64,000 bases of DNA, taken from NCBI RefSeq assembly GCF_003481985.1, contig NZ_QUMD01000015.1, forward strand, positions 7,877 through 71,876, written 5' to 3'. This stretch comes from Clostridium sp. OF09-36. Lineage in GTDB: Bacteria; Bacillota; Clostridia; Lachnospirales; Lachnospiraceae. Numbering within the stretch: position 1 is the stretch's first letter; each line of letters opens with the position of its first letter. The notes below the pieces were generated by a model that saw only the letters and a list, made by a program, of their open reading frames with translations, had not been told where the DNA came from and did no database searches. Both the position numbers and the translations under genes were made by a program. Positions 34,201-45,975 of this stretch are shown one piece after another.

Positions 34201-37200
34201 GGTTCAATACTACTTTATCAATACTGCCTGTTTCTTTCACCAATGATGCAGTCTCATAATAGAGTGCATCGGATCTGGTGGCCGTTAACACACGGGCATC
34301 GTAGGCCGGAATCGTCTGATGTGTAAAACGGTCTGTATCCGTGGCCAGGAGATTGATACGCCACCAGTGTTCATCGCCATCCTCCGTTACATTCCATTTC
34401 TTTACCTGTACGTCTGCGTTAGTCTGCCACTGGTTTTTGGTAATCACATACGGATCTCCGTCAACCGGGTACACGGTAATATGGTTGAGATACGGGCGTA
34501 ATGCAGGACGCAGTTTGACATAATATGCCTCAAACCTGTCAGACGGCAGAGATACTGCAATATCGACATTGGCCGCCGTATTGTAATCTGCGGAATTTGT
34601 TTCTACCTGTTTGACACCAGAATTCCACCAGCCCGCATACAGATTATTCGGATAGCCCGAATTGTAAATCTTATCATTTACACCAAGCTGCCGGAAATCT
34701 ACCGTGTAGGCGGCAAGTGCCTTATAACCAATCTTCGCCTCTGTGTTATCCTTATAATAGTATGGATCTTCATGCGGCCATCTACCTGCTGGATGGCTAA
34801 TCCAATACCAGGGAGTTGTTAATTTGTTTCTATTCTGATACTTTCCCCGTGTCTCATCTGTGAACCGCTTGGAATCCAGATATCCGGCTTCATCCTGCGG
34901 AGCGTCCTTAAATACCGCACTGATTGTTGTATCAAAGAACATTCTCGGTGTATACACGAAAGTCTCATCGGTATCACTGCGCTTATGATTCAGAACCGCA
35001 ATCTCCGCAAAGTTATTTCCCTGCTGGTCCTGATATCCATTTACCAGATTTGTTGTATCCTGCTGCTCTGCTTTCTCATACTGCTCATAGGTATGACTGT
35101 ACAGCAGGGTATCAAAGGTTCCAATGTTTTCTGTCTTCTGGGCATTCTGAAGCTTCTGTCCTTCTACAGCATTATCATTGTCCTTGATTTCCTTATCGCT
35201 GATTCCCACAAACACAACAGACTCGGAACCGGTCTGGGTCTGATCCATAATCGGATTTACACTCAGGCTTTCGTCCTCCTGTCCTGCTCTCATCGGCAGG
35301 AAATCAGAGCCCTCAATGATCACACTGGAAATGGTGGTCATGCCGAGTTTTGTTGTTCCATTCGCTGAGCTGATAAGCAGGGTTCGCGGAATGACCAGAT
35401 CTCCTTCATAGGTCTGATACAGTCCCTTGCCCAGAGAAGCTACCTGAGACGGATTCGTCTTCTCAGTTTCCCGTTGCAGCGTTGTCGCCATGCCAGCAGG
35501 GGTTATATCGTTTCCATTCTCGTCATACAGCTTAAGGTTAAAGACACCGTTTCCATTGGTCTGTGCCGGATCACCGATTCCTTCTGTCGCACGCGGAAGT
35601 CTACTATACGGATCTCGGTCAGATGCAAGGTTTGACGGCTGCGATGGTGTGTAGCCATCACGGGTCAGAACCAGTTTCTTCTTATTTAATGCATCTACAA
35701 TCGTGATCCGGTCGATCACCGCTTCCTCAAAGAGTTTGCTGCGGATGATCATATCCATGGTATGGAAACCACGATCTGGCTCGCCTTCATCCTGTCCCAT
35801 ATCCGGTTTCATCTCAAAGCGGAACTGCTCCATACGGGAAATACTGTCGTTGGTCAGGCCAAATACAGACAGATACTCTCTGGAGTACGGAACTACGTTG
35901 TACTGTGTATCCCCGTCTTCCGTATCTTTATTTTCCAGGATGCCTCCCGCACGCTTGTAGTAATAGCTTTCCGCATGAACCTTTGGTCGCGGTTCCTTCA
36001 CGGAAAATGCCGCGGATACTTCCGGTTCAACGCCATCTGCACTCTGAATCAGACTGTTTGTTCCAGCTACATAATCTTTAAATGTAGCCTTTGCTGTCAG
36101 TGCATTGTCATAGCCATTCTTCTCAGCAAATTGCTGTGGATAGGTTTCGTAATCCGCATAACGGTTAATCTGACCATAAATATCTACCGCACCGCATTTA
36201 TCATCTTTTACCTGACTTCCAAAGGAGCTGAATACCAGTTCTACGCAAACCGGATATTTGATGCATTTCTCCTCTGAACCCGGAACATACCAGGCATCGA
36301 ATGGAATGGTGTAGTCAGGACCACACAGATTCAGCAGTTCACTGCGCTCAATTGTGCAGACATGCGGCGCATTTCCATCTGCGTCTGCACTTTCATTCGA
36401 AGACGCATATCCATATACCCGGATTTCCATCAGTTCACCGGTACTGTCCGCATCACTGCTCGTTGCCTTTGGCGGGCCGAATATATCCTTGTCCAGACGA
36501 ATCTTTGTCATCTGGAAACCACGTCGGCGTTCTTCCTGAGGCGCATCCGCTTTCTCAGTGCCGGTTGTTTTATAAGGAGTATACTTCGGCTCATTGTCAT
36601 TCAGCGGAAGTTCTACCCGCAGTATTGGCTGAGACATGGCACTTTCTGAATCATTTCCGAGGAGAATGTGATAATAGGTATCTTTCTCATTCTCGTAAGA
36701 AACATCTGTCAGCGTGCTTCCTTCTCCGCGGTCCTTTACTGCAGTCATTTTAATCGTAGCCTCAGACGGTGATAACAGCAGAGTTCCCTCACTTTGGGCA
36801 CTGGACTGCAGTGTTCCCAGTTTGCTGCTTGTCTCATACAGGCAGCTCCAGTCTGCAGTCAGAGTGAGTTTCTTAATAGCATCTGTGTTGCTGCCAATAT
36901 CGCCATTCCCATCTTCCGCATAAATATATCCACTCGGTGAACCCTTGATCATGAACAGGCTCTCATTCTTTTTTACATAAGTGTTATGGGAAGAAACCGG
37001 ATCCTCATAACTGCTCTGGTAATGACCAACCGCCATAGAAACTGTTTTCACATGCTCTAACGGTTCCTGGGCAGTGTTCCACACGCTCTCCTTTACTTCC
37101 AGCTTCAGCTGTCCATCAGATTTGGTGATCAAATCCGAAGCTTTTACGGTTCTGGTCGTTTCTTCTCCTCGGCGCCCCCTATACGTCAATGTATACAGAT

Positions 37201-40200
37201 AACTGTCCAGCGTAGCCTCTGTTGGGTATACGGAACGCTCTACGCCATCTGCTCCCTTCACCTTCTGAGCCTGAATCACCACCTGAGCCGCGACGTCCCC
37301 GTTTACCGGTCTATGTTCCTTTAAGGTGATGGTATCCAGACAGATATATCCTTCCCGTGTAATATTCGGGATCAGGAATTCATCTGAGGTAAGTTCATCC
37401 ACCTCAAAACCACGAATGTAGGTCTGACCCTGACTCTCCGGTGTCTTGGTAACCGGAACTTCAGCTTTCACAATTCCGTAATATGCACGGCTGGCTCCTG
37501 TATTGCCAAGCTTTACTGCATAGTACGCTCTTCGTCCGCCTATGGTTGCATTGCGCTCTCGTTTGACATTATCCCGGTTGTCGTAACTCCAGCTTGAATT
37601 GGATGCTCCGTAAGGAAGTACCTTATTGGTCATGACAGCCTTGGCCGGACGGATATCAATATTCTGTACATATGTCTTATCCAGTGCCGGAGATACTTTC
37701 TCACTGCTGCTCCACTGCTGATAGCCCTTCGGGTTGGTGTCAGATGTAGTCTCTGGCAGCGCAGATTTTGCTTTCGTAGTGGCCGTCAGATTTCCACCAT
37801 ACCGATTCTGGTTCGCCTGCTTCTCATTAAAGGTTCCCGGATTTCCGTAAATACGGATCCAGTTCTGATGACTTACCGTATTAATGATGGGTTTCACCGC
37901 ATTTATGTTATACCAGTAAGAACTATCAAATATATATGCACTTTCGGTCGGAGCTGCTGCTGCATAATCCTGTGAGGTTACATCAGGGATATGTTCATTG
38001 CCATAATAAATATCGTAACTAACCTCAATCGATGCAATTTTTTCACTTGTTACCAGATATGTTACATTTGCATCTGTCGACTGCGGCATCGTTTTTACTA
38101 CTGCAATCTTCGGATTTCCATCCAAATCAGCAATCACCTGTCCGCCGCCAGTCTTCTGTCCAATGGTAGCAGATGTAACAGATGTTCCACCATTCGCTGC
38201 TGCCGCCGCATCGGTCACCATCTTTCTCAGCTGTGTTTCATTGTACGAAGCAATCTGAGCTCCGGACGCATCATAAAATGTCAGGGCCGGGTTCGTACCA
38301 TACTCACAGATGTCCTTATCGATGCAAAGACCGGTCACGTCAAAACCAATATTTCCGGTACTCTCTGATACTATCGGAACATTCACACGGAATCGGGCAT
38401 CCGGAATATCAGAGTAACTGCGGTCACTATACGGGCGATAGACACTCGCCGTATTGTTTCTATCCTGGAACAACTTATTTCCATAAGTAAAGAGATAACT
38501 GTGCTGGAATCTGTCATACATTGCCCGATCATCCACATTACCCAGTGGTGCATCTATGGAACGTTTATTCTCCGATGACGAATTATAATAGTTCGTATTG
38601 GCATTCGCTGTCCGACTACCGTAGTTCGGATTAAGCGGGGCTCCGCTTGCATCCTTGAGCTTTGTATCCTCAAAAATTGCCTGAAGGAAACCATACGGGT
38701 GCGGTTTTTCCACATACATTGTTGTCCTGTACGGTTTTGCGCTCTGAGCCGGACTTTTAGCAGGGCTGAAGATCTGTTCCAGACTCGTGTTTGCAGTATA
38801 GCCATAAAACTGAAGCTGTTCCGGGCGAATAAACGCAGCCTCGCTGTAAAGTCCGCTGTTATCCTCATAATCCGCATACACATTGGTGGTTCCGCAAACA
38901 CGAATTTTAACTCCTTCTGCCTGCATTGTTGCGAAATCCGCATTGGAAGCCGCATTGCCCTTTACATTCCGGAAACGAATACGAATATAGCGTACACCAT
39001 CCAGTTTCTTGCCCTGTTTCGCTTCCATCTGTGCTTTGGTAATAACAAGCTTTCCACCCTGCATATAGTTACTGATCGAATCGTTAACTCCATCCAGGTT
39101 TTCGTTGATACCGGCTATCACCAGAGTCTCCTCTTTCTTCAGTCCATAGTTGTAACCAACATCCTCGCCATACTGTATGTCATTAGACAGTCCGCCAAAT
39201 TCCACGCTGTACACAGAACCATACTTACTCAGTTGATCCGCGTCAATGATAAGACTGTCAAACAGGAAACCGGCAGCGTTTCCGTTCGTATCTTTTACGC
39301 ACGGCAGCTTAATGAACAAGGTTCCCATAGTCAGCATGTATTTTTCATAATTACTATTATTGCATGCTCCTATATAATAGTGGAACTCCTTCTCATGCTG
39401 ATTGTATGGAACATAAATGGTCTGATCATGCTGGTCATAACCCATCAGTTTTGCGCGATCCGCAACATCCTGATATGCTTTATAGTAGGAATCTGCTACG
39501 AGATACGCATTATTTGCAGACTTCAAAACTGCGCAGAACACATCATTTGCTTCGGCATAGTATTCTCCTGCCTTGCGGATTCTGTCTGTGTCATCATCGT
39601 TCTTCGGCACACGATCTGTTACATCCTGCGGACGTTTTTCTTCCGTATGGAAGGATGCTTCAAACCGGTACTCACCACCATAGCTCGCCGCACCTTTTAA
39701 TTCCACATTTACAGGATTTGCATCATCCACATCTCCATGGAAATTTTCAAAGATCACGGTAAACTTGGCCGGAAGCAGAATGGTATCCTGACCATCTCCG
39801 GCTGTGGTTGACGGAGTCTCCCACACCTTTTTGTCGATCACATAGTCTCCATTCTGATCTTTAAGGTTTGCGAGATCTTGACCACTGATAATCCTCTTTC
39901 CATTTCTCACAAGCTTGTTGCTGCTATCGTACTTATAACCCTCAATGATAACAGAACGAATCGCACCTGTCTTTGCCGGATCATCCGGGATTCGCAGTTC
40001 ACTGGAAACAAATCCTTCTTTTCTGCCTTTCTGGAGCTGGTAATAATCATCCAATATTGTAGTGCCAGGCTGCGGATTCATTATTGCATCGGAGGTGAGT
40101 CCATCATTCACCCAGCTTGGGAACTGCACTTCCAAGACTCCGGCAATCAGAGCGGAGGCCAGGCCATCATTTACAGCCGGATCTCCACTGTTTGTAAGCT

Positions 40201-43200
40201 TGACAGAAATGGTCTGCTCTACACCAGCACTTGCCACACCGGCCTGAATGTATTTGTATTCCTTTGTTCCATTCGGGTGCGTAACTGCGTACTGCCAAGA
40301 GTAACCATTCGCAGAATCTCTGTAATTGCCGTTTGAAGTGCTGTTTTTCAGCCCCAGAACAACATTTGGATTTGGATCTACATACAGCTTTTTCACTCCA
40401 AGAGCATTTCCCTCGTCATCCAGTCCCAGATCTTCTCCTTTGTATACATACTTGACTGTTCCGGTACCTATAGTCTCTGCTGTAAAAGAGTTCTTCAGTT
40501 CCAGATCCTGCTCATACACATTGGAATGTCCGATAAGGCTGCAGTACAAACGCTTGTCCAGCGTTGTCGTCGTACCATCGCTGCCGATCTGTACGCTGTT
40601 TTCTGTCATCTGGTCATCCATATCGCTCAGCCAGATCACTACCCGGCCGATCTGCCAGGATTCCGCTGTCTCATTACTCTGCTTAAAAATATCCTCACGT
40701 TTAATGGTTAATATACCATTAGTAACATAATTTTGCTTCAGCTCTTGCCCTGTAAAAGTTGCCTTTGGCTTAGCATTTGCAGCGGTATCATCAACATCGT
40801 AAAATTTGATCTGGTCGATTTCTGCCCAGTTATCCGCAGAAGCGCCCAGCATATGTTTTACATCAAATTCCAGACAATCCAGTACAAAGCCCCGGTGTTT
40901 CAGTCCATCCGGAACATCATCGCCGTTCGTGAACATATCCAGGCCCAAATCTACCGTTCCGGTATACATAACTGCAGTAGAATCATTTCCTAATTTCAGA
41001 TCATAGGAAAATTCCTGCTGGTACGGAACCGGCTGCTGTTTTGAGGAAAACGACTTTCCGTTATGACTCCAGGTTACCATTGCGTCGATGGTCGCTTAGC
41101 CATAACAAACTTCAGGATTCCATCATCCTCAAAGGTGTAAATATTTTCATCCTCATCCTTAAAGATCTGTCCAGTCAGGCGGTCTTTCCATCCAGTCACC
41201 TCAACCTTACTCGTACCGGTTGCTTCGCAAATGCTGGAGGAAGTTCCGTAAACGCGCATCCACAGATAATCCATGGGATCTTCGGCATCTCCGGATGTAT
41301 TCTCATCGTCCGATGTTCCAAATTTATCTTTCAGATCATCGCTGGCCATAAAGGAGGCATAGGACAAGGTGAATGTTTCAATCTGACATCCGTTTTTCTT
41401 CTCACCCTCCAGATCAATATAAACAGAATCTACAACATACTCCTGATGAGGATTGATTCCCTGATTCGGATCTGTTACAAGGTAATCGCGCAGCAGCTCC
41501 GTTTTCGTATAGGTTACTTTCGTTCCGTCCGCATAGTTCAGGATCAGGATTGGCTGTTCTGTAAGAGTACCGTCATCTTCTCTCTTATAATGTGGTTTTC
41601 CCGCTTCCAAAAGCTGTCTGCTAATGCGGATTCCCTTTGTGAAGAACGCTGGTACCAGAGTATTCGGTTTTGCATCCTCGCTTTGATCAATTTCTTCCTT
41701 ATTTAATTTGAAATTAATATCTACGTTGTAACCTTCTGCTGGCATCTTATTTTTCACCTGAATCAGGTAATTACCATAATCCAGCGTAATCGGTGTCTCC
41801 AGCTTATCCGGGTCCGTGTTATGTCTGTTTTTAATTTCTGTCTCGGCAAAAACATTAGCTTCAATCTGAGACTTTTCTACATGAGCCGGATCTGTGCTGA
41901 ACTTTTTCTCTTTGTAGTTCATCACAGTATTATCCAGGTCAAAATATCCAACCTTATCTGTCAGCTGTCCCTGTTCCAATGCCACCGGCAAACGTTCATT
42001 CTTAAAAAGCAGAATGTTGAAGTTGGTATTGATCGTATTGACCCGCTGTCCTGCGATTCTTGACACACCAACCAAACGTACATTACCCAGGCAGGTTGTA
42101 AGCGGTACCCAGCAGCAGCGGTAATTGATACGCACCAGCTTCGGGTAAATCCCCAGCTCATCAAAGTAGTTCGTCAGATCCATAGAGTAGACGTTAGCCG
42201 GTTCTCCATTTATCGTCTCTGCTGTGTCGGACAGCAGTTTAAAATCACCGGTTTTCTCACGGTCTACCGGAATCCAGACTCTATTCTTATCAGATTCCTT
42301 GCCTGGTTCAACATATTCGATTACTGGATATTCATTCTGATCCCGATCTCCTACTATACCGACTCCAAGAAGCGGATCTGTTCCGCCAAGCCAATAATCT
42401 GCCGGGTTTTTTCCATCCTTACTATAATCGTCACTCAGGCGCTTAGGAAATACAAACTGGATTTCCTGAAGATCAAATGCATCCGGAAGTGTATCCACTA
42501 CATTCGGACGATACATCGGAGCTGAAAAATTCAGTTTTAAATCGCCACTGGTTTTTGAGTTTGCAATTCCCACATTCTCTAATGTATAAACCAGTTTCTT
42601 TCCTGCGTAATATGCATCCGCCCACTGCAATGTTTTCTCACCGGATGGTTCATACTGTGGAAGCGTGAAATAGGTAGTCGCACTTGAAGTCTGTAACAGA
42701 CGGTGTCCCAGGCCTTTTGTATCTGTTCCAGGCTGCTCATCGACTGTCCAGGTTCCAGACGGCTGTTCATCTGCAGTTTCGTCCAAAACCGCTGTATCTG
42801 CCTGAACCTGCGCAGAATCTTCTTCATCCAGTTCCTGAGTATCTGCGTTTTCTTCCGACTGCTCGTCTTCCTGTTTTTCTCCATAATGCAATGCTGCTTC
42901 CCGTTCTTCCTCCGGTCTGTCATCTATTAACGGTACTCCCGTATCCGCTACACGATGCTCATCTGAATTTTCAGCATTAGCCTCAATGGCTCTGATGGCC
43001 TCCTGACTTGCGATTCCATTTCCACCAAAATAAACATACGCATCTGATTGGACATCAATGTTTACGGTATCGCCCCGCTGCCCGTATACAGAACTGGTAA
43101 ACGGAACGAACACACGGTATGCACGACTAATCTTTTTATCCGGATCTTTCGAATAGCCAGGTATATAAGGATCGCCGTTATCATTCTCACCAAACTGCGG

Positions 43201-45140
43201 TGGATACAGAGTCTGATTGCGCACACGGAACGTGAAATTAGCGCCGGTACTATGCCGGTAACCAATCAATTTTCCTCCTTTGGCTATCAGGTCATCAGGA
43301 TTCTCTGTTTCCCAGAGATCTTTCGGAACATCCGTGACATCAACAATCACGGCACCACCGCTGTTATCATATTCTTCCGCGCGGTAATGTACATTCGACA
43401 GGTCATTGGCAATCCATTTTCCGGTATATGTTCTGTCATCGTCCTTATTGTCTGTCTCGCTCTCGTCTTTATTACTGTTCCAATAGTCCGGATTTTCCTG
43501 AATTGTGCCATCTTCTCCGCGATAATATCTCGTATACTGCCACGATTCTGAATATGCTTTCTCAGTTGTATCATAAGGTGGCTTTATGGTGATATCGTAA
43601 TTGGAAAATATGGTCTCATCCGGAACCATGCGGTCTTCTTTCAATTCGCCATCTACAAGTCCGGAAGTATTTTTAATCGTCAGCAAATAGGACGCATAGT
43701 TATTCTTCTGCCATACCACAACCGGCTTTTCTTTTGTACCATTGATGGTCTTCAAAGAACAAGTCCAGTCAATATTGGAATATAGAAAACGAATAAAGGA
43801 GTTCGGATCGGTCTTCTTTGCTCCTGCTGTGCAGTTTGCTCCAAAATCATATTTATCTTTTTTCTCTCCGGTCGGCGTTGTAAAGCCTTCCATATCAATC
43901 CATGCCTGGCATTCAGCTTCCAATCCCTCTGGGATTTGATACTTTTCCCTATTTATTATGAAAAACTTAAAATTGGCTTTAATGGTCAGATGATCCGATG
44001 TTGATATGCTCTTCTGATATTTAAGTTTTACATTGCCCCAATAGTATCCCTCATCGCCAAGGACCTGCAGCATCTGAGCGCTGTTCGGCTCTAATACATA
44101 CGGATATGTCGGGATCTGATCACCGTCGTACACATCAATGTCATAACTGGCTCCTGCTTCTTTCGCAGCTTCTTCCGCTTTTATTTCTGTCTCTGTTGCA
44201 GACTCTTCTGCCTTTGTTTCCGTTTCTGTCTCTGTTGCAGACTCTTCTGTCTTTGTTTCCGTCTCTGTTTCTGTTACAGACTCCGCTGCTTTTGTCGTTG
44301 CTTCTGCTTTAGACTCCTCTGCCTTTGTTTCCGTCCCTGCTTCTGTTTCGGACTCTTCTTTTTTCGTGTCTGTCTCCACTGCAGATTCTTTTGTTTCTTT
44401 TTCCGTTTCCTGTGCGGATCCAGCTTTTTCGGTTTTCTTTGCAGCTTCTGCTGTTGTTGTCTCTGCTTCTGCTGTAGATACCTCCTGCTCAGCATTTGAA
44501 GTATCTACAGTCGATTCTGATTTTTCCGCAGTTTTCTCATCCACAGCTGCAGCAGACCGACTGTTTTCAACGTTTACAGAATCCGTCACATCCGCTTCGT
44601 CTTCATCGTCCCATTCATCATACAGACTCTGCGTAGCTCCGTATCTACATACTCCCATCCATCAATACCAGAGAAATGAACCGCAACACCACCAACTACC
44701 TCCAGCCCATTGGCTTCTGCATATTGATACGGTCCCATAGGGTTTCCACTGCTGTCCAGTCCCACAAGTCTGGCAAAATATTTTTTTTCCGCCTCACTGT
44801 AGAAGATAACCGGCGTATCCACATGAAGTCCCGGCTTGTCGATGGTATATCCGCTTTCCTCTGTTGTAATCGTAATCGTTGTGTCCTGTGAAGTTAAACG
44901 CGACAGTGTAATCGCGTTATTTATCTGAGATTCATCTGTTTTCTTATATGAGATTGTAGCAAACAGCTGCGGGATATAAAGCTCATCTGTCGGATCATTC
45001 GCCGTTCCCGCGGCTTCTGCCGTTATGGTTCCACCTCCAATCTCAAATGGAACCTGTTCAATCGTCATGGTAGCCGCCAAAAGCCCTGCTACAACTTTTT
45101 TTCCATGCTTTCTTAAAAGTTCAAATTTTTCTTTTATCAT
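15926..45140 (-). CDS. Giant cell-wall-anchored adhesin-like protein, about 9,739 aa; five one-base frame breaks
   Basis: Six consecutive open segments read as one protein: 45140-44586, 44658-41074, 41080-32807, 32810-32226, then about 32240-29740, then about 29760-15926. At each joint (near 44630, 41092, 32891, 32242 and 29758) one added base restores continuous coding on both sides, and the repaired length of 29,220 nt is divisible by three. The N-terminus has a Lys-rich start and hydrophobic segment like a long export signal; an acidic Thr/Glu-rich linker follows, then thousands of residues of diverged beta-sandwich modules with no enzyme motif I recognise. The last 1,500 residues hold several SdrD-B/Cna-B-like domains (DYVWLDDNANGKQDE, GGYVWNDADRDGKQD) and a coiled coil. 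The end is a Gly/His/Pro linker, IPKTG, a membrane helix and RRRKEDEEEE. Surface attachment is inferred; ligand unknown. Confidence 0.85.
16600..20480 (-). other. Cluster of SdrD-B/Cna-B-like domains in the adhesin
   Basis: Five domain starts are visible, near 20476 (GDYVWLDDNANGKQD), 19795 (GGTVWIDENVNGIYD), 19195 (TGVIWDDSSDV), 18488 (HGVVWNDVGKE) and 17150 (GGYVWNDADRDGKQD). Each is followed by a V-x-L strand and a later G-x-Y-x-F-x-x-L/V-P strand, the SdrD-B pattern. Several have D-x-N-x-D/N-G-x-x-D loops that could bind calcium. Such domains form stiff stalks in staphylococcal Sdr proteins. Confidence 0.82.
17645..18225 (-). other. Coiled coil inserted within one adhesin B-type domain
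   Basis: About 190 residues rich in Ala, Glu, Lys and Gln with heptad spacing, from AEEILQAEAKKDVERR to ADLTDKIAAAKAAAGD. A break at EESGDQEEL near the middle would allow an antiparallel hairpin. The B-type domain begins before it (HGVVWNDVGKE) and its closing strand (TNVNGEYVFDNLP) comes after it. Confidence 0.75.
44140..44600 (-). repeat. Acidic Thr/Glu/Ala/Lys-rich linker with 39-bp tandem repeats
   Basis: Low-complexity linker of about 150 residues near the adhesin N-terminus. Within it a 39-bp unit encoding 13 residues of the type ESATETETETKAE is tandemly repeated, with near-identical copies starting at 44191 and 44230 and a degenerate third at 44269. Such repeats can change number and so vary linker length. 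Confidence 0.75.
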
Positions 45141-45190
45141 ATGTCAATGTCCCTTTTGTGCATAGTTAGCCTATTATTCTAGTATCTTTT

Positions 45191-45219
45191 ATATTAAACC
45201 CATGCATAAAAAGTGTCAA
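45191..45219 (-). promoter_or_regulatory. Promoter of the giant adhesin gene
   Basis: Minus strand: perfect -35 TTGACA (45214-45219), 17-bp spacer, -10 TAATAT (45191-45196). The leader is only about 45 nt and contains AAAAGGGA before the ATG at 45140. No c-di-GMP riboswitch is seen in it. Confidence 0.75.
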
Positions 45220-45244
45220 CAGAGTACACTGGTAATATTTTTTA

Positions 45245-45307
45245 TTATTTATTTCCGGCAGCAATATCTTTGATACATTTTTTAAGTTTTTCGCCTATAT
45301 TCGTCAT
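45245..45307 (-). CDS. Possible 20-residue cationic peptide upstream of the adhesin
   Basis: A short frame from ATG 45307 to TAA 45245, with AAGGGG about 11 bp upstream, encodes a peptide with the segment IGEKLKKCIKDIAAG: amphipathic, Lys-rich, one Cys. It lies just before the adhesin promoter on the same strand. It could be a leader or signalling peptide, or the worn-down start of a helix-turn-helix gene. Coding is unproven. Confidence 0.25.
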   Translation of the reverse strand: MTNIGEKLKKCIKDIAAGNK

Positions 45308-45467
45308 AAGTGGCGTTTCCCCTTATCACTTTTTTATCTGTTTTTTCCATTTTATTATATTTTCATGTTTTCATAATTTTTTCTTAATATGTTTGTGTTT
45401 TTTATACGAAAAGTTTGTGAACTTTTTTGGTTAAAAAAGGACAGGTATTTGTATTTTTTCGCAGAGA

Positions 45468-45518
45468 AAAGCAGGCAGTTGTCCGGTTTCTGTATGAAAA
45501 CCGGCAACTGCCTGCTTT
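45468..45518 (-). terminator. Long hairpin after the DUF4143 genes
   Basis: A 21-bp stem with one bulged base (arms 45468-45489 and 45498-45518) ends in CTTTTCTC on the minus strand. Together with the T-rich region 45230-45460 it fills the gap between the DUF4143 remnant and the adhesin promoter; I see no gene there apart from the small frame at 45245. Confidence 0.65.
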
Positions 45519-45623
45519 GAAGACATGTGTTTCTTCCTTATATAAATGCCATTGTCCCATTCCATCTGGGGTATTGGCAGTGTTAGTTTTCCAACATTTC
45601 CATTTCTGGCACCATCAATGAAG

Positions 45624-45975
45624 TTACCCTCTTTCTTTTTTCTGCCTTAATGCCAAACCAATCAACCGGTCTGTCTGATCTGCCATAAACAGCGGAATGT
45701 TCAGCATATCATCATCCAGCTTCAGATTTGACCTCTACAGGAAAAATATCATTTTCTCGCTGAATCAGAAAATCCACTTCGTAAGGAGGATTTGTCTGTG
45801 TCCAGTACCGGGGAACCACTTCAAACTGAGTCACCAAAGTCTGAAGAACAAAGTTCTCCGTCAATGCTCCCTTGAATTCAGTGAACAGGCGGTTGCCCTC
45901 ACCAAAGGCAGTCGGTGCCAGCTTCATTCTGTTTTCCCTTCCTGCAGGGATATTTACACTTAATTTTTCAAACAC
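45624..45975 (-). pseudogene. C-terminal remnant of a second DUF4143 ATPase-type gene
   Basis: The frame from 45975 encodes LAPTAFGEGNRLFTEFKGAL, TENFVLQTLV and VDFLIQRENDIFPVEVKSE, the nuclease-like C-terminal DUF4143 region, without the ATPase half. After EVKSEAG it stops; a last piece in another frame (LDDDMLNIPLFMADQTDRLIG) ends at 45624, with about 30 residues missing between. It overlaps the end of the intact DUF4143 gene by 16 bp. Both halves of the lesion point to decay by deletion. Confidence 0.65.

Noticed and set aside
38699..39700. A 333-codon open frame on the plus strand, and many shorter ones, opposite the adhesin
   Set aside because: They mirror the codon pattern of the minus-strand gene, lack ribosome sites, and encode Ile/Cys/Arg-rich sequence with no domain.
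15926..45140. Programmed frameshifting at the five adhesin joints
   Set aside because: No slippery heptamer with a downstream structure is present at most joints; only the one near 32242 is A-rich. Five successive events would make almost no full-length protein.
45141..45450. c-di-GMP riboswitch before the adhesin
   Set aside because: Sought because of the EAL gene in the cluster. The leader is only about 45 nt and neither it nor the upstream region shows the GEMM-I core.
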